A stretch of 64,000 bases of DNA from Streptomyces sp. NBRC 110035 (GCF_000829695.1 NZ_BBNN01000017.1:248001-312000); one strand, 5' to 3'; counted from the first letter of the stretch, positions 1 to 11,638 are shown. Notes: generated by a model from the sequence alone, not told the origin. Made by a program: numbers and translations.

Positions 1-122
1 CTGTCCGTGCGGGACCGTGCACGGTGCCGTGGGCCTGCCTGCCGGGTCGCCCCCGCCCCTCTCCGGGTGCGGAAACCCGAGCCCCGGACCTCCCCGCCGT
101 CTCCGAGGCCTCTGTCCATCGC

Positions 123-158
123 GTACATCACCTACGTCGTGTACATCACCTATGTCGT
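123..158 (+). repeat. 18-nt tandem direct repeat
   Basis: Two head-to-tail copies of gtacatcacctaYgtcgt (123-140 and 141-158) differ at one base. The surrounding sequence is less G+C rich than the coding DNA. A two-copy direct repeat in a promoter-bearing region could be a protein-binding site, but no regulator can be named from sequence. Confidence 0.6.
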
Positions 159-355
159 ATGCGTCATGCAGATCACACGACTAACCTGACTCGCGAGTAA
201 TAAAGGTTTCACGGGACATCCGGACGTGGACGGCCGAACGCCATCGGCCTGTCCGTCCGGGGGCCGTGGATGAGGTGGCCTGCCCCATTGGGGTGGGAGC
301 CGGCCACCCCGCACCCCGAAGGGCGGCAACGTTCCCGCCCGCCGGGTGTACGGCG

Positions 356-389
356 GACCTCACCGGGCCGACCCCGGCCCGGTGAGGTC
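356..389. terminator. Hairpin, likely terminator of an upstream unit
   Basis: A perfect 15-bp stem with a 4-nt loop (arms 356-370 and 375-389). No T-run follows, which is usual for Streptomyces terminators. It lies about 240 bp before sucC, so it probably ends transcription entering from before the window. Confidence 0.6.
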
Positions 390-489
390 ACTTGCCCATG
401 GCACTCTGTGTCACCGAATCGGGCATCATGTGACAGGTATCACCGCTCAGGTGTGACCCCACGATTTCGGGAGGCCTCGCAACCGGCGA

Positions 490-495
490 TAGCCT
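490..495 (+). promoter_or_regulatory. Candidate -10 box of sucC
   Basis: TAGCCT fits the actinomycete TANNNT -10 pattern. It sits inside the 11-mer gcgatagcctg (486-496), which recurs exactly upstream of mdh at 15152-15162. No clear -35 box is visible at the usual distance. The call rests on the shared 11-mer. Confidence 0.35.
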
Positions 496-628
496 GCGAG
501 ATGGACATGCCGCGCGCTCGGACACCGTGTGCGCTTCCCTTGTGACACAGCGGACGTCGTCACGTTGCCCTTCGCGGCACGCCCACGCATCCAACGAACC
601 GCGAGATCACTGATAGGGACGGAAGCGC

Positions 629-1807
629 GTGGACCTGTTCGAGTACCAGGCGAGGGACCTCTTCGCCAAGCACGATGTACCGGTGCTGGCCGGTGAAGTC
701 ATCGACACGCCTGAGGCGGCGCGCGAGATCACCGAGCGTCTCGGCGGCAAGTCCGTCGTCAAGGCGCAGGTGAAGGTCGGTGGCCGCGGCAAGGCCGGTG
801 GTGTGAAGCTGGCAGCAACCCCGGACGAGGCCGTCGCCCGCGCGACGGACATCCTCGGCATGGACATCAAGGGCCACACGGTCCACAAGGTGATGATCGC
901 CGAGACCGCTCCGGAGATCGTCGAGGAGTACTACGTCTCCTTCCTCCTCGACCGTGCCAACCGCACCTTCCTCTCCATCGCGTCCGTCGAGGGCGGCGTG
1001 GACATCGAGGAGGTGGCGGCCACCCGTCCGGAGGCCGTCGCCAAGACGCCGATCGACCCCAACGAGGGCGTGACCCCCGAGAAGGCGCGCGAGATCGTCG
1101 AGGCCGCGAAGTTCCCGGCCGAGGTGGCCGGCAAGGTCGCCGACGTCCTCGTCACGCTGTGGAAGACGTTCATCGCCGAGGACGCGCTCCTCGTCGAGGT
1201 CAACCCGCTGGCCAAGGTCGCCTCCGGCGACGTCCTCGCCCTCGACGGCAAGGTGAGCCTCGACGACAACGCCGAGTTCCGCCACCCCGACTTCGAGGAG
1301 TTCCACGACAAGGCCGCGGCCAACCCGCTGGAGGCCGCCGCCAAGGAGAAGAACCTCAACTACGTCAAGCTCGACGGCGAGGTCGGCATCATCGGCAACG
1401 GCGCGGGGCTCGTGATGAGCACCCTGGACGTCGTCGCCTACGCCGGTGAGGCGCACGGCGGCGTGAAGCCCGCCAACTTCCTCGACATCGGCGGTGGCGC
1501 CTCCGCCGCCGTCATGGCGAACGGCCTGGAGATCATCCTCGGCGACCCGGACGTCAAGTCCGTGTTCGTCAACGTCTTCGGTGGCATCACCGCCTGCGAC
1601 GAGGTCGCCAACGGCATCGTGCAGGCGCTGCAGCTGCTCGCGGACAAGGGTGAGGAAGTCACCAAGCCGCTGGTCGTGCGCCTGGACGGCAACAACGCCG
1701 AACTGGGTCGCAGGATCCTCTCGGACGCCAACCACCCGCTCGTGCAGCGCGTGGACACCATGGACGGCGCGGCCGACAAGGCCGCCGAGCTCGCGGCTGC
1801 GAAGTAA
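629..1807 (+). CDS. sucC: Succinyl-CoA synthetase (ADP-forming), beta subunit
   Basis: SucC forms the nucleotide-binding half of succinyl-CoA synthetase, the substrate-level phosphorylation step of the TCA cycle in the cytoplasm. The 392-residue length is normal. The start [12 protein letters not shown] is the family signature, followed by an ATP-grasp half and a C-terminal CoA-ligase half with LDIGGGAS and [12 protein letters not shown]. The GTG start at 629 is preceded by a purine-rich ribosome site (gggacggaag). The stop is followed after 21 bases by sucD, so the two are cotranscribed and give an alpha2beta2 or alpha-beta enzyme. Nothing is unusual in the protein. Confidence 0.97.
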   Translation: MDLFEYQARDLFAKHDVPVLAGEVIDTPEAAREITERLGGKSVVKAQVKVGGRGKAGGVKLAATPDEAVARATDILGMDIKGHTVHKVMIAETAPEIVEEYYVSFLLDRANRTFLSIASVEGGVDIEEVAATRPEAVAKTPIDPNEGVTPEKAREIVEAAKFPAEVAGKVADVLVTLWKTFIAEDALLVEVNPLAKVASGDVLALDGKVSLDDNAEFRHPDFEEFHDKAAANPLEAAAKEKNLNYVKLDGEVGIIGNGAGLVMSTLDVVAYAGEAHGGVKPANFLDIGGGASAAVMANGLEIILGDPDVKSVFVNVFGGITACDEVANGIVQALQLLADKGEEVTKPLVVRLDGNNAELGRRILSDANHPLVQRVDTMDGAADKAAELAAAK

Positions 1808-1828
1808 GGGACGAGGGACAGAACAGCC

Positions 1829-2713
1829 ATGGCTATCTTCCTCAACAAGGACTCCAAGGTCATCGTCCAGGGCATGACCGGTGCCACGGGCATGAAGCAC
1901 ACCAAGCTCATGCTGGCCGACGGCACGAACATCGTCGGCGGTGTGAACCCGCGCAAGGCGGGCACCTCCGTCGGCATCGAGGGCAACGACATCCCGGTCT
2001 TCGGCACGGTCGCCGAGGCGATGGAGAAGACGGGCGCGAACGTATCCGTCCTCTTCGTACCGCCGGCGTTCGCCAAGACCGCCGTCGTCGAGGCCATCGA
2101 CGCCGAGATCCCGCTCGCGGTCGTCATCACCGAGGGCATCGCGGTCCACGACTCGGCCGCGTTCTACGCGTACGCCGTGTCGCAGGGCAACAAGACCCGG
2201 ATCATCGGCCCGAACTGCCCCGGTCTGATCACCCCGGGCCAGTCGAACGCCGGCATCATCCCGGGCGACATCACCAAGCCGGGCCGCATCGGCCTGGTCT
2301 CGAAGTCCGGCACGCTGACGTACCAGATGATGTACGAGCTGCGGGACATCGGCTTCTCGTCGGCCGTCGGCATCGGTGGCGACCCGGTCATCGGCACGAC
2401 CCACATCGACGCGCTGGCCGCGTTCGAGGCCGACCCCGACACCGACCTGATCGTGATGATCGGTGAGATCGGCGGCGACGCCGAGGAGCGGGCCGCGGCG
2501 TACATCAAGGAGAACGTGAAGAAGCCGGTCGTCGGCTACGTCGCGGGCTTCACCGCGCCCGAGGGCAAGACCATGGGCCACGCCGGCGCCATCGTCTCCG
2601 GTTCGTCCGGTACCGCCCAGGCCAAGAAGGAGGCCCTCGAGGCCGCGGGCGTCAAGGTCGGCAAGACGCCGACCGAGACGGCCAAGCTGGCGCGCGAGAT
2701 CCTCGCGGGCTGA
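1829..2713 (+). CDS. sucD: Succinyl-CoA synthetase, alpha subunit
   Basis: SucD carries the CoA-binding domain and the phosphohistidine of succinyl-CoA synthetase. It has 294 residues, the normal length. An N-terminal Rossmann-type CoA-binding domain opens with [17 protein letters not shown]. The IIGPNCPGL motif is present. The active-site histidine lies in [10 protein letters not shown] near residue 251. The ATG at 1829 follows a GA-rich ribosome site. It is the second gene of the sucCD operon, which ends at the hairpin just downstream. Confidence 0.97.
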   Translation: MAIFLNKDSKVIVQGMTGATGMKHTKLMLADGTNIVGGVNPRKAGTSVGIEGNDIPVFGTVAEAMEKTGANVSVLFVPPAFAKTAVVEAIDAEIPLAVVITEGIAVHDSAAFYAYAVSQGNKTRIIGPNCPGLITPGQSNAGIIPGDITKPGRIGLVSKSGTLTYQMMYELRDIGFSSAVGIGGDPVIGTTHIDALAAFEADPDTDLIVMIGEIGGDAEERAAAYIKENVKKPVVGYVAGFTAPEGKTMGHAGAIVSGSSGTAQAKKEALEAAGVKVGKTPTETAKLAREILAG

Positions 2714-2730
2714 TCAGCCGCAGAACACGG

Positions 2731-2763
2731 ACGGGCCCGTTCCCCCGGAGGGGACGGGCCCGT
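2731..2763 (+). terminator. Terminator of sucCD
   Basis: Two copies of acgggcccgt, itself a palindrome, form a 10-bp stem around a 13-nt loop, followed by cgtcgtttt. It begins 17 bases after the sucD stop and can serve both strands, because the next gene converges on it. Confidence 0.8.
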
Positions 2764-2828
2764 CGTCGTTTTCGGAGGAAGGGCCGCGGCCGGGACCGGA
2801 AGCCGTACCGGGGCCGCGGCCGGGACCG

Positions 2829-4103
<1,275 letters not shown>

Positions 4104-4115
4104 AGGGCGCCCCTT

Positions 4116-4150
4116 CGTGCAAAAAAGTACATAAACGTATATTGAGCGAC
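4116..4150. promoter_or_regulatory. A/T-rich divergent promoter region
   Basis: A short A/T-rich island between divergent genes contains an A6 run and gtacataaacgtatatt. In this G+C-rich background it is the best place for the start sites of the 2829-4103 gene (minus) and the 4200 gene (plus). No unambiguous -35/-10 pair was found. Confidence 0.4.
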
Positions 4151-4199
4151 ACGGCGGTGCTTTGCCTGTTACGCGGGGAAAGGGCGTGTCGTTGGGAGC

Positions 4200-5873
4200 A
4201 TGGCGGGTGTGATCCAGACGACCACCCGACGAACGAGGCCGTCCCTCCTGCTCACCCGGGTGCGCGACCGCTCGCCCGGACTGGGCCCCTCCCTCCTCGG
4301 CGGTGCCCTCGCGGCGGGGCTCGGACTCGCCGCGTTCGCCATGCTCGTGACGCTGCTGTGGATCAGCTCGCCGTACCCGGACAGCGGACCCGACGGCGCG
4401 TTGAGTGTCGCGGCGGCGCTGTGGCTGCTGGCGCACGGTGCCGAACTGGTCCGCACCGACACGCTCTCGGGCGTGCCCGCTCCACTCGGCGTCCCGCCGC
4501 TGCTCCTGCTCGCGCTCCCGGTGTGGCTGCTGCACCGTGCGGCCCGCGACGCCACCGACGGGGGCGCGTCGGAGGCGTCGGGTGCCCTGGAGGCACCGGA
4601 AGCTTCGGGCGACGCCCCGCTCGTCCACGGCCCGACGGCCTGGGCGGGCGTCGTCCTCGGTTACCTGGCCGTCGGCACGCCCGCAGCGCTCTACGCCGCG
4701 GGCGGCCCGCTGAGGCCGGCGTGGGCGTCGGCGGGCGTGTACGTGCCACTGGTCGCGGTGGTGGCGGCGGGCGTGGGGGTGTGGCGGGCGTACGGCTGCC
4801 CGCGCGGGCCGCTGGAACGGACGGCGGGGGCTTTGCTGCCACGGGGCGTACGGCATCTGCTCCTCGGCCCGGACGGGCGCCTCGGAGTCGCCGCGCGCGC
4901 GGCGGCGGCGGGGTCGGCGGTGCTCGTCGGCGGTGGAGCGTTGCTGCTGACGGTCTCACTGCTGTGGCACGGCGGCGAGACCCGGGACGCCTTCCTGCGG
5001 CTGACGCAGGGGTGGTCGGGGTGGGTCGCGGTGCTGCTGCTCGGCGTCGTTCTGCTGCCGAACGCGGCGGTGTGGGCGGCGGCGTACGCCCTGGGCCCCG
5101 GGTTCCTCCTCGGCGTCGGCCATGCCGTGACCCCGCTCTCCGCCGCGCCGGCTCCGCTGCTGCCCGCGTTCCCGCTCCTTGCGGCGGTGCCGGACGCGGG
5201 GGCCGGGACGCCGGCGAACTGGACGGCCCTGGCCGTGCCGTTGGCGGCCGGGGCGTCGGCGGGGTGGTACGTCGCGCAGGGGGCCACGACGGCCGGGCAC
5301 CCGGCGGAGCCCGGAGGCGGGCGGGCGGGGCGGGAACCGTACGTGGTCTGGTCGCCGGGCCGGACGGCCGGTGTCGCCGTGGTCGCGGCGGTCCTGTGCG
5401 CGGTCCTGCTGACACTGTTCGCCGCGTGGGCGGGCGGGCCGATGGGTGTCGCCGCGCTCTCCCGGTTCGGGCCGGTCTGGTGGCAGACGGGGGGCGCGAC
5501 GCTGGTGTGGATCGGGCTGGTGGCCACGGCGACGGCCCTGCCGGTACGGGCCTGGCGGTGCCGCACGCCCCGGAGCGAGCGGGCGGAGCGGGCACCGGCG
5601 AGCGTGGACGAGAAGGCGTGGGCAGGGGCGCGGGCGACTGCGCGGGCATGGAGGGTGAGGATCGGCAGCCCGCGCCGGGGGGCGCCGGAGGACGGCACCG
5701 GCGCGACGGCGGACGGCCGACGGCGCCGGGACGCCGCCGGCCCCTACGACTTCCTTCCGGCGGATCCCGCCCCCGGCCATGACCTCCCTGGCCATGACCT
5801 CCCCGGCCATGACCTCCCCGGCCGGGGTCTCCCCACCGTTCCCGAAACCCCGAAGCCGCCTCCCGCCCGGTAG
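4200..5873 (+). CDS. Multi-pass membrane protein (DUF6350/PerM-like)
   Basis: A 557-residue protein with about ten hydrophobic segments between residues 25 and 450, for example [20 protein letters not shown] and [11 protein letters not shown]. The tail is cytoplasmic, basic and proline-rich. I recall this as the DUF6350 membrane protein, sometimes named PerM, that lies upstream of purN in Streptomyces; its role is not established. The C-terminus contains three tandem PGHDL units encoded by a short DNA repeat (about 5774-5822). The stop codon lies in the loop of the following hairpin. ATG 4200 is the first start after the divergent promoter region. Confidence 0.75.
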   Translation: MAGVIQTTTRRTRPSLLLTRVRDRSPGLGPSLLGGALAAGLGLAAFAMLVTLLWISSPYPDSGPDGALSVAAALWLLAHGAELVRTDTLSGVPAPLGVPPLLLLALPVWLLHRAARDATDGGASEASGALEAPEASGDAPLVHGPTAWAGVVLGYLAVGTPAALYAAGGPLRPAWASAGVYVPLVAVVAAGVGVWRAYGCPRGPLERTAGALLPRGVRHLLLGPDGRLGVAARAAAAGSAVLVGGGALLLTVSLLWHGGETRDAFLRLTQGWSGWVAVLLLGVVLLPNAAVWAAAYALGPGFLLGVGHAVTPLSAAPAPLLPAFPLLAAVPDAGAGTPANWTALAVPLAAGASAGWYVAQGATTAGHPAEPGGGRAGREPYVVWSPGRTAGVAVVAAVLCAVLLTLFAAWAGGPMGVAALSRFGPVWWQTGGATLVWIGLVATATALPVRAWRCRTPRSERAERAPASVDEKAWAGARATARAWRVRIGSPRRGAPEDGTGATADGRRRRDAAGPYDFLPADPAPGHDLPGHDLPGHDLPGRGLPTVPETPKPPPAR

Positions 5874-5890
5874 GGCGGGAGGCGGCTTCG
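5851..5890 (+). terminator. Terminator overlapping the stop of the membrane protein gene
   Basis: A near-perfect hairpin of about 18 bp with a 5-nt loop. The TAG stop (5871-5873) of the preceding gene is in the loop, so the last coding codons form the left arm. It can also stop the convergent gene at 5971. Confidence 0.8.
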
Positions 5891-5970
5891 GAAAGCGGGT
5901 GCCGGGGAGCCGGGGCACGCTGCCGGACGACTGCCGGTCAACCGGCTGCCGACCGGCTGTCAGCCGGTTC

Positions 5971-6798
5971 TCACTCGGCCGTCCCGAGCAGGTTCTGGAG
6001 CGGGTCCGGCAGGAGGTCGTCGCAGGACTCCTTGGACTGCTGGGTGAGGGCGTCGTTCGTGCACGTGTAGTAATCCTGGTAGACCATCTGGGCCGTGAAG
6101 CCGGCGGCGACCAGGATGAGCGCCAGGGAGGCCGTGACCAGCCCGCTCACCGCCGCCGTGGTCTGCGGACGGCCCTTCTGCGGACGGTCCGTCTGCGCGG
6201 TCGGCGCCGGGGAGTCGGGGGCGGACGCCGCGTGGGGCTTGGCCCGCAGGGCGCTGACGGCCCAGTGCAGGGCGAGCGCGCCCAGCAGCAGCGCGACGTA
6301 CGGCCAGCCGAACAGGGCGAAGAAGAAGGCCCACATGCCGGACAGCAGGGAGTAGCGCGCCCGGCGCTGGACGGGATCCGTGGGATCCCAGCGCGGGCCG
6401 GGGTTCTGGGGGCCGCCGGCCCCGCCGCCGCCCTGCCCTTCCGGGCCGTGCGGGCGCTCGCCGAAGCCGCCGGTGGAGCGGCCGGGCTGCCGGTCGCTCC
6501 ACCGCCCGCCCCAGAGGGGGCGGCCGCTGCCGTCTCCCTGGCCGCCACTGTCACCGTCCTCGTCGCCGGACGGGCGGCGGGGCTGCCAGGGCTGGTCCGG
6601 AGCCCCCTCCGGTGGCGGCGCGAACGGATTGTTCTCCTCGGAGTCACGGCGCCTGTCACCGCCGCCGCCCTCGCCCCGGGGTGTCCCGGGCGTCTCGGGC
6701 GGCGAGGAGGGGCGCTCCCGCAGCAGCACGGCGCCACGCTCCCCTCCCTGCGCCGACGGCTGGGGGAATGTGAGGAATCGCAGGCTGCGGTCCGGCAT
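5971..6798 (-). CDS. Proline/glycine-rich membrane protein, unknown function
   Basis: The product has 275 residues. The first half is a hydrophilic, Pro/Gly/Arg-rich, probably disordered region. It is followed by about three membrane helices ([37 protein letters not shown] and [20 protein letters not shown]). A short extracytoplasmic tail has two cysteines (YYTCTNDAL and KESCDDLL) that could pair. ATG 6798 is chosen, with TTG at 6801 just before it as an alternative; aaggggaag upstream is the ribosome site. I do not recognise a named domain. Its position between the DUF6350-like gene and purN looks like the usual Streptomyces order. Confidence 0.7.
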   Translation of the reverse strand: MPDRSLRFLTFPQPSAQGGERGAVLLRERPSSPPETPGTPRGEGGGGDRRRDSEENNPFAPPPEGAPDQPWQPRRPSGDEDGDSGGQGDGSGRPLWGGRWSDRQPGRSTGGFGERPHGPEGQGGGGAGGPQNPGPRWDPTDPVQRRARYSLLSGMWAFFFALFGWPYVALLLGALALHWAVSALRAKPHAASAPDSPAPTAQTDRPQKGRPQTTAAVSGLVTASLALILVAAGFTAQMVYQDYYTCTNDALTQQSKESCDDLLPDPLQNLLGTAE

Positions 6799-7198
6799 CA
6801 AGTGAGCGTCTTCCCCTTAATCAAGTCCATCAAGTCCATCAACAACTGCTGCAGTCACTGCCCGACTGCGGCTACTGCCAGGCGGGCTGGGACATGTGCG
6901 GCCGAGCCGACGCGTTCCCGTCCGCTTCCCGGCCCGGGCGCCTCATCCTGTGAACGCTTGGTGCACAGGTGGCGTTCCCGGGCGACCGGTCGTTCCCGGA
7001 CGTGGTGAACCGGCTCTTCCCAGACGCTACCTTCCGGCCACGCCCCCGTCCCGTGAGGGCCGCCTCATGTGCCGGTATCGTTGCGGGCGGTCGGCCGCTT
7101 CGTAGGCTTCCCCGTATCCGAGGGCGCGAAGCATTCGTATGAATGTACAAAGTGCTGGTCCCCGACCGCACCAGTGCTCCCCGAGAAAGGGCCTCACC
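6799..7198. other. Intergenic region between divergent genes, upstream of purN
   Basis: About 400 bases with no supported gene. It has a short direct repeat (tcaagtccatc twice, about 6822-6842). A small inverted repeat cattc-gtat-gaatg lies at 7132-7145, 54 bases before the purN start. The second could overlap the purN promoter; no known purine operator pattern was recognised. Confidence 0.5.
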
Positions 7199-7837
7199 GT
7201 GGCCGCCAAGCCCGTGGCCGAGCGCGTCAGGCGTCTCGTCGTGCTGGTCTCCGGATCCGGCACCAACCTTCAGGCGCTTCTCGACGAGATCGCCGCCACC
7301 GGCGCCGAGGCGTACGGAGCCGAGATCGTGGCCGTCGGTGCCGACCGCGCGTGCATCGAAGGGCTCGCCCGCGCCGAGCGCGCCGGGCTGCCGACCTTCG
7401 TGTGCCGGGTCGGGGACCACGCCACCCGGCAGGAGTGGGACGCGGCGCTCGCCGAGGCCGTCGCCGCCCACGCGCCCGACCTCGTGGTCTCCGCCGGGTT
7501 CATGAAGATCGTGGGCAAGGAGTTCCTCGCGCGCTTCGGCGGGCGGTTCGTCAACACCCACCCTGCCCTGCTGCCCAGTTTCCCCGGAGCCCACGGCGTG
7601 CGGGACGCGCTCGCGTACGGCGCCAGGGTCACCGGCTGCACCGTCCACTTCGTCGACGACGGCGTCGACACCGGGCCGATCATCGCGCAGGGCGTGGTGG
7701 AGGTCCGGGACGAGGACGACGAGAGCGCGCTGCACGAGCGCATCAAGGAAGTCGAGCGAAGGCTGCTCGTCGAGGTCGTGGGGCGGCTCGCCCGCAACGG
7801 CTATCGCATTGAGGGACGAAAGGTAGTTATCCAGTGA
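7199..7837 (+). CDS. purN: Phosphoribosylglycinamide formyltransferase
   Basis: PurN transfers the formyl group of 10-formyl-THF to GAR in step 3 of purine synthesis. The 212-residue protein shows the phosphate-binding VSGSGTNLQ at residues 17-25 and the catalytic [12 protein letters not shown], with Asn119 and His121. [13 protein letters not shown] includes the catalytic Asp. I chose GTG 7199, with gagaaaggg 8 bases before it, over an ATG 60 bases upstream that would add a nonconserved extension. It overlaps purH by four bases (GTGA), so translation of the two is coupled. Confidence 0.96.
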   Translation: MAAKPVAERVRRLVVLVSGSGTNLQALLDEIAATGAEAYGAEIVAVGADRACIEGLARAERAGLPTFVCRVGDHATRQEWDAALAEAVAAHAPDLVVSAGFMKIVGKEFLARFGGRFVNTHPALLPSFPGAHGVRDALAYGARVTGCTVHFVDDGVDTGPIIAQGVVEVRDEDDESALHERIKEVERRLLVEVVGRLARNGYRIEGRKVVIQ

Positions 7838-9396
7838 CCGCCGAGAGCAACAAGCGGGCCATCCGACGGGCGCTCGTCAGCGTCTACGACAAGACCGGCC
7901 TCGAGGACCTCGCGCGCGGCCTGCACGAGGCCGGTGTGGAGCTCGTCTCCACCGGGTCCACGGCCGGCCGCATCTCCGCCGCCGGTGTACCGGTCACCAA
8001 GGTCGAGGAGCTCACCGGCTTCCCCGAGTGCCTGGACGGCCGCGTCAAGACCCTGCACCCGAAGGTCCACGCCGGCATCCTCGCCGACCTGCGCCTCGAC
8101 AGCCACCGGCAGCAGCTCGGCGAGCTGGGCGTGGAGCCGTTCGACCTGGTCGTGGTCAACCTCTACCCGTTCCGCGAGACCGTCGCCTCGGGGGCGACGC
8201 CCGACGAGTGCGTGGAACAGATCGACATCGGCGGTCCGTCGATGGTGCGCGCCGCGGCGAAGAACCACCCCTCGGTCGCCGTGGTGACCGGCCCCGCCCG
8301 CTACGCCGACGTCCTGTCGGCGGTGAAGGACGGCGGCTTCGACCTCACCACCCGCAAGCGGCTCGCCGCCGAGGCCTTCCGGCACACCGCCGCGTACGAC
8401 GTGGCGGTCGCCTCCTGGTTCGCCTCCGAGTACGCCCCGGTCGACGAGTCGCGGTTCCCGGACTTCCTCGGCGCCACGTACGACCGCGCGCACACCCTCC
8501 GCTACGGCGAGAACCCCCACCAGCCCGCCGCCCTGTACGTCTCCGGCACGGGGGGCCTCGCGGAGGCCGAGCAGCTGCACGGCAAGGAGATGTCGTACAA
8601 CAACTACACGGACACGGACGCCGCCCGCCGTGCCGCGTACGACCACAGCGAGCCGTGCGTAGCGATCATCAAGCACGCCAACCCGTGCGGCATCGCGACC
8701 GGTGCGGACGTCGCCGAGGCGCACCGCAAGGCGCACGCCTGCGACCCGCTGTCCGCGTTCGGCGGCGTGATCGCGGTCAACCGTCCGGTGTCCAAGGAGA
8801 TGGCCGAGCAGGTCGCCGAGATCTTCACCGAGGTCGTCGTCGCGCCGGACTACGAGGAGGGCGCCCTCGAGGCCCTCACCAAGAAGAAGAACATCCGCGT
8901 GCTGCGCGCTCCCGAGGCCCCCGCCGCCCCGGTCGAGGTCAAGCCGATCGACGGCGGTGCCCTCCTCCAGGTCGCCGACCGCCTCCAGGCCGAGGGCGAC
9001 GACCCCGCGAACTGGACCCTCGCGAGCGGCGAGGCGCTGTCCGAGGCGGAGCTGGCCGAGCTGGCCTTCGCCTGGAGGGCGTGCCGGGCCGTGAAGTCCA
9101 ACGCCATCCTGCTCGCCAAGGACGGTGCCTCGGTCGGCGTCGGCATGGGCCAGGTCAACCGGGTCGACTCCGCGAAGCTCGCGGTGGAGCGGGCGGGAGC
9201 CGAGCGCGCGGCCGGTTCCTACGCGGCCTCCGACGCGTTCTTCCCCTTCCCCGACGGCCTGGAGATCCTCACCGGGGCCGGCGTGAAGGCCGTGGTCCAG
9301 CCAGGCGGTTCGGTCCGCGACGAGCAGGTCGTCGAGGCCGCGGAGAAGGCCGGCGTGACGATGTACTTCACGGGGACGCGCCACTTCTTCCACTGA
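7834..9396 (+). CDS. purH: Bifunctional AICAR transformylase / IMP cyclohydrolase
   Basis: PurH carries out the last two steps of IMP synthesis, formylating AICAR with 10-formyl-THF and closing the ring. The 520-residue length is typical. The N-terminal MGS-like cyclohydrolase domain opens with [15 protein letters not shown] and STGSTAGRI. The C-terminal transformylase domain has KHANPCG at about residues 280-286, holding the catalytic Lys-His pair. The protein ends in [10 protein letters not shown], the family C-terminus. It starts inside the purN stop. The formyl donor can be supplied by the nearby folD and glyA products. Confidence 0.97.
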   Translation: MTAESNKRAIRRALVSVYDKTGLEDLARGLHEAGVELVSTGSTAGRISAAGVPVTKVEELTGFPECLDGRVKTLHPKVHAGILADLRLDSHRQQLGELGVEPFDLVVVNLYPFRETVASGATPDECVEQIDIGGPSMVRAAAKNHPSVAVVTGPARYADVLSAVKDGGFDLTTRKRLAAEAFRHTAAYDVAVASWFASEYAPVDESRFPDFLGATYDRAHTLRYGENPHQPAALYVSGTGGLAEAEQLHGKEMSYNNYTDTDAARRAAYDHSEPCVAIIKHANPCGIATGADVAEAHRKAHACDPLSAFGGVIAVNRPVSKEMAEQVAEIFTEVVVAPDYEEGALEALTKKKNIRVLRAPEAPAAPVEVKPIDGGALLQVADRLQAEGDDPANWTLASGEALSEAELAELAFAWRACRAVKSNAILLAKDGASVGVGMGQVNRVDSAKLAVERAGAERAAGSYAASDAFFPFPDGLEILTGAGVKAVVQPGGSVRDEQVVEAAEKAGVTMYFTGTRHFFH

Positions 9397-9434
9397 CGGT
9401 GGAGCGACGGTGACGCCGACTGCCCGCCGGGGTT

Positions 9435-9480
9435 CGCGCCCCTCCGACTGCCCGCGCGAGCGGACGGGCGGAGGGGCGCG
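9435..9480 (+). terminator. Terminator of purNH
   Basis: A 12-bp perfect outer stem (9435-9446 with 9469-9480) is extended inward by a further short helix after a 3-nt bulge. It begins 39 bases after the purH stop. It also faces the minus-strand kinase remnant. Confidence 0.7.
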
Positions 9481-9514
9481 CGGGCCGAGGGACGCGACCT
9501 CGGACGTCCCGGGG

Positions 9515-10113
9515 TCACCTCCCGGCCGGAGGCGTGTACTCCCTGAGGTAATGGGTGACGCGGTCGGCGTACGTGCGGTATTTCGGGGGAACTCCGCCCG
9601 CGTCGTTCACTTTCCGGTACGACGTACGGGAGGCGGCGGCGAGCAGGGCGGACAGCGAGCCCTCCGCCTTCTCCACGACGAGGACGGTGGCGCCGTCCAG
9701 CGTGGGGCGGCCGGGGTCGTCGACGGTGAGTGTCTCGTACATCCGGATCGGCCGGGGTCTGCTGAGTCGGCGCAGCAGCTCGACCTCACGCTCGACGAGT
9801 TCGCGCAGATGGCTCAGTTGCCGGGGTGTGCCCGTGCCGGTGGGCAGGAACTTCAGCGCGACCGACCCGGGCAGCGGTTCCTGCGGCTCCCGCACCCCTC
9901 GTACCCGCTCGGGTCCCGGGCGCCCGGGACCGCGCGCCCGGGGGGTGCCTTCCCGGCCCTGTCCCGCGCCGCCCCGGTGCTGTCGCCCTCGCCCTCGCCG
10001 GTGCGCCGGGCGGCGTAGACACTGCCGAAGGCGCCCGTGGCGATCGGTTCGCGCACCTCCCACACGCCGACCCGGTAGCCCTTGGGCACCGTGACGGCGT
10101 ACGGCTCGGTCAT
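9515..10113 (-). pseudogene. Ser/Thr protein kinase remnant, frameshifted and truncated
   Basis: One frame begins at ATG 10113 with MTEPYAVTVP and the glycine-rich loop ATGAFGSVYAARR (about 10041-10003). Another frame carries the ATP-anchoring GSVALKFLPTG (near 9868-9836), then REVELLRRLSRP and VLVVEKAEGSLSALL, and ends at 9515. The two halves of the N-lobe are therefore in different frames. The catalytic loop (HxD), DFG and the rest of the C-lobe are absent; an unrelated-looking tail follows. This is the start of a Hanks-type kinase gene broken by a frameshift plus a large internal or terminal deletion. It cannot encode an active kinase as read. Confidence 0.75.
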
Positions 10114-10562
10114 CGGACCGTCCGGCGGCAGGGCGCCGCCGCCGGCACCGTCGGGTCCTCCTCCCGGACCGGACCAAAGCGGAGCGCCGGGGACACCGGC
10201 GACTCCTCCTTCCTGCCGTTGGGCCGCGGGCCCGGGCCGGTGGTGCCGGGACCGCCGTCGACGCGCGGGTGCTCGCCGTCGGTGCGCAGGCAGGCGTGGC
10301 GCGGTGCCCGGGCCCCCAGCGGCAGCAGGCCGCCGACCGCGGGGAGGGCGAACCGTGGGAAACCGGACGGCACCGGCGTGTCCAGCCGCTCCGGCCCGGC
10401 CCCGACGCGCGCGGCCCGGCCGGAGGCGAGGCTTTCGCCCGGGGCGGGCCGGAGCCGTGTGCTGTGGTGTCCTGCGTCCCCCGGGGTCGGCGGAGGTACG
10501 GCGATGATGCGGTACAAGGTGCGCCTCCCCGTGCCTGACGGCCATCCCGCCAGATCAGGGCG
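10114..10562. other. Decayed region upstream of the kinase remnant
   Basis: About 450 bases with overlapping open frames on both strands and no recognisable domain. A minus-strand frame ends at 10110 in an ATGA overlap with the kinase start at 10113. That suggests a former gene cotranscribed with the kinase, but its amino acid content (Arg/Gly/Pro-rich) reads as noncoding drift. Confidence 0.4.
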
Positions 10563-10614
10563 ACGCACCAGGGCCGTGTCTCCCCCGTACGGGGGAGACA
10601 CGGCCCTGGTGCGT
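10563..10614. terminator. Perfect 52-bp palindrome (bidirectional terminator candidate)
   Basis: The two 24-nt arms (10563-10586 and 10591-10614) are exact reverse complements, and the central gtac is self-complementary, so all 52 bases form one palindrome. It sits 51 bases after the stop of the minus-strand gene at 10665. A terminator is the simplest reading. The perfection and missing loop are unusual and could also fit a protein-binding or cruciform-forming site. Confidence 0.7.
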
Positions 10615-10664
10615 GATGGGCCGAAAGCAGTGCCGGGCGGATCCGGCACGGCGGGGGAACGGGT

Positions 10665-11273
10665 TCAGTACCGGGGCCGGTTGAACCAGTGGCTGCCGTT
10701 GCGGTTGGCGCAGAACACGATGATCAGGATGCCGAGGATCAGGCTGATCAGCGCGAAGACGTTGGCCGTGAGCAGGCTGATCACACTGAACAGCGTGACC
10801 ACCGAGGCGTAGACGATCGCGGAGACGCGCACCCCGCCGCGGCCCGTGGCCATTTTCACGGCGGTGAGGATCGCCCAGAACGCGAATCCCAGGACGATCA
10901 CACCGAACACGATCATGACGCCCGCGCCGATGTCGCCGGCCGTGTTCACGTCGTCCGACGAGATGTTCGGGTCGGAGGAGAGCTCCTCCTGGAGGTAGTC
11001 GGCGAACCAGGCGCTGGCCACCATCATCAGCACGCCACCGAGGGCCTGGAACCCGCCGAGCACGAACAGCATCACGCGCGCGGCCTTCACGCTGCCCGGC
11101 ATCACCGCCACGGGGCCCGGCCCCGGCTGTCCGTAGGGCTGCGGGAACTGCGGCGGCGAGGGGTAGCCGTAACCGGGCTGGCCGGGGGGCTGCTGCTGGG
11201 GGTAGCCGTAGCCGGGCCCGCCGTGCTGCTGGGGCGGCTGCCCGTAGGGGTTGTTCGGGTCGCCGAAGCTCAT
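10665..11273 (-). CDS. Proline/glutamine-rich N-terminus membrane protein
   Basis: A 202-residue protein. Residues 1-55 are rich in Gly, Pro, Gln and Tyr with repeated PGYGYP-like units, typical of disordered cytoplasmic tails in actinomycete membrane proteins. Four hydrophobic segments follow (around residues 65-85, 115-140, 150-170 and 172-192). An acidic loop lies between the first two ([13 protein letters not shown]). The ATG at 11273 has a strong ggaggaag ribosome site. The DUF4190-like layout is only a general resemblance, so function is unknown. It appears monocistronic and ends at the 52-bp palindrome. Confidence 0.75.
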   Translation of the reverse strand: MSFGDPNNPYGQPPQQHGGPGYGYPQQQPPGQPGYGYPSPPQFPQPYGQPGPGPVAVMPGSVKAARVMLFVLGGFQALGGVLMMVASAWFADYLQEELSSDPNISSDDVNTAGDIGAGVMIVFGVIVLGFAFWAILTAVKMATGRGGVRVSAIVYASVVTLFSVISLLTANVFALISLILGILIIVFCANRNGSHWFNRPRY

Positions 11274-11638
11274 GGCGGTTCTTCCTCCGTTGTCGCTTCA
11301 GGTGCGGGGACACGCGGGGCGCGGGTCGGAGGAAGGTCTACAGATGCGGTCCGTCCCCCCGGTACTGCCCGCGGCACTGTCCGTTCATCGTTCTCGACGG
11401 ATCTGTCGATTGTCCAGCCGCAGGCAGATGGTGTTGTGCAAGTGCAACATTGCTGATCTTGGCCGGATGCATGTGGAACGCGACCGGTGCGGGGGCGGCC
11501 CGGAGCCGGTGTGTGGGATCGCGAACCTCGAGGCCGCCCGGGCGCGCCCGTCGCACGGCCCGGGTGCGGCCTTCGCACGGGGCGGCCGGAATGCGGGCGG
11601 ATTGGAACCCGGGGCCGGTCATCCGCGAGGATGGGGCC
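11274..11638. other. Intergenic region upstream of folD
   Basis: No gene supported. An A/T-richer patch at about 11400-11465 includes tgttg-N8-caaca (11432-11449), a weak inverted repeat. This is the likely site of the divergent promoters for the minus gene at 11273 and folD. Confidence 0.45.

Larger units (their letters stand above)
1..628. other. Intergenic region upstream of sucC
   Basis: No convincing gene is visible here; the open frames lack family resemblance and overlap on both strands. The stretch holds, in order, an 18-nt tandem repeat (123-158), an A/T-richer patch near 180-215, a strong hairpin (356-389) and a candidate -10 box (490-495). It most likely contains the end of an upstream transcription unit and the control region of sucCD. 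Confidence 0.6.

Noticed and set aside
560..2581. A 673-codon open frame on the minus strand across sucC and sucD
   Set aside because: It is a mirror of the true genes caused by high G+C third positions; its composition (Asp/Val/Gly/Leu/Arg repeats) fits no family, and sucCD is clear on the other strand.
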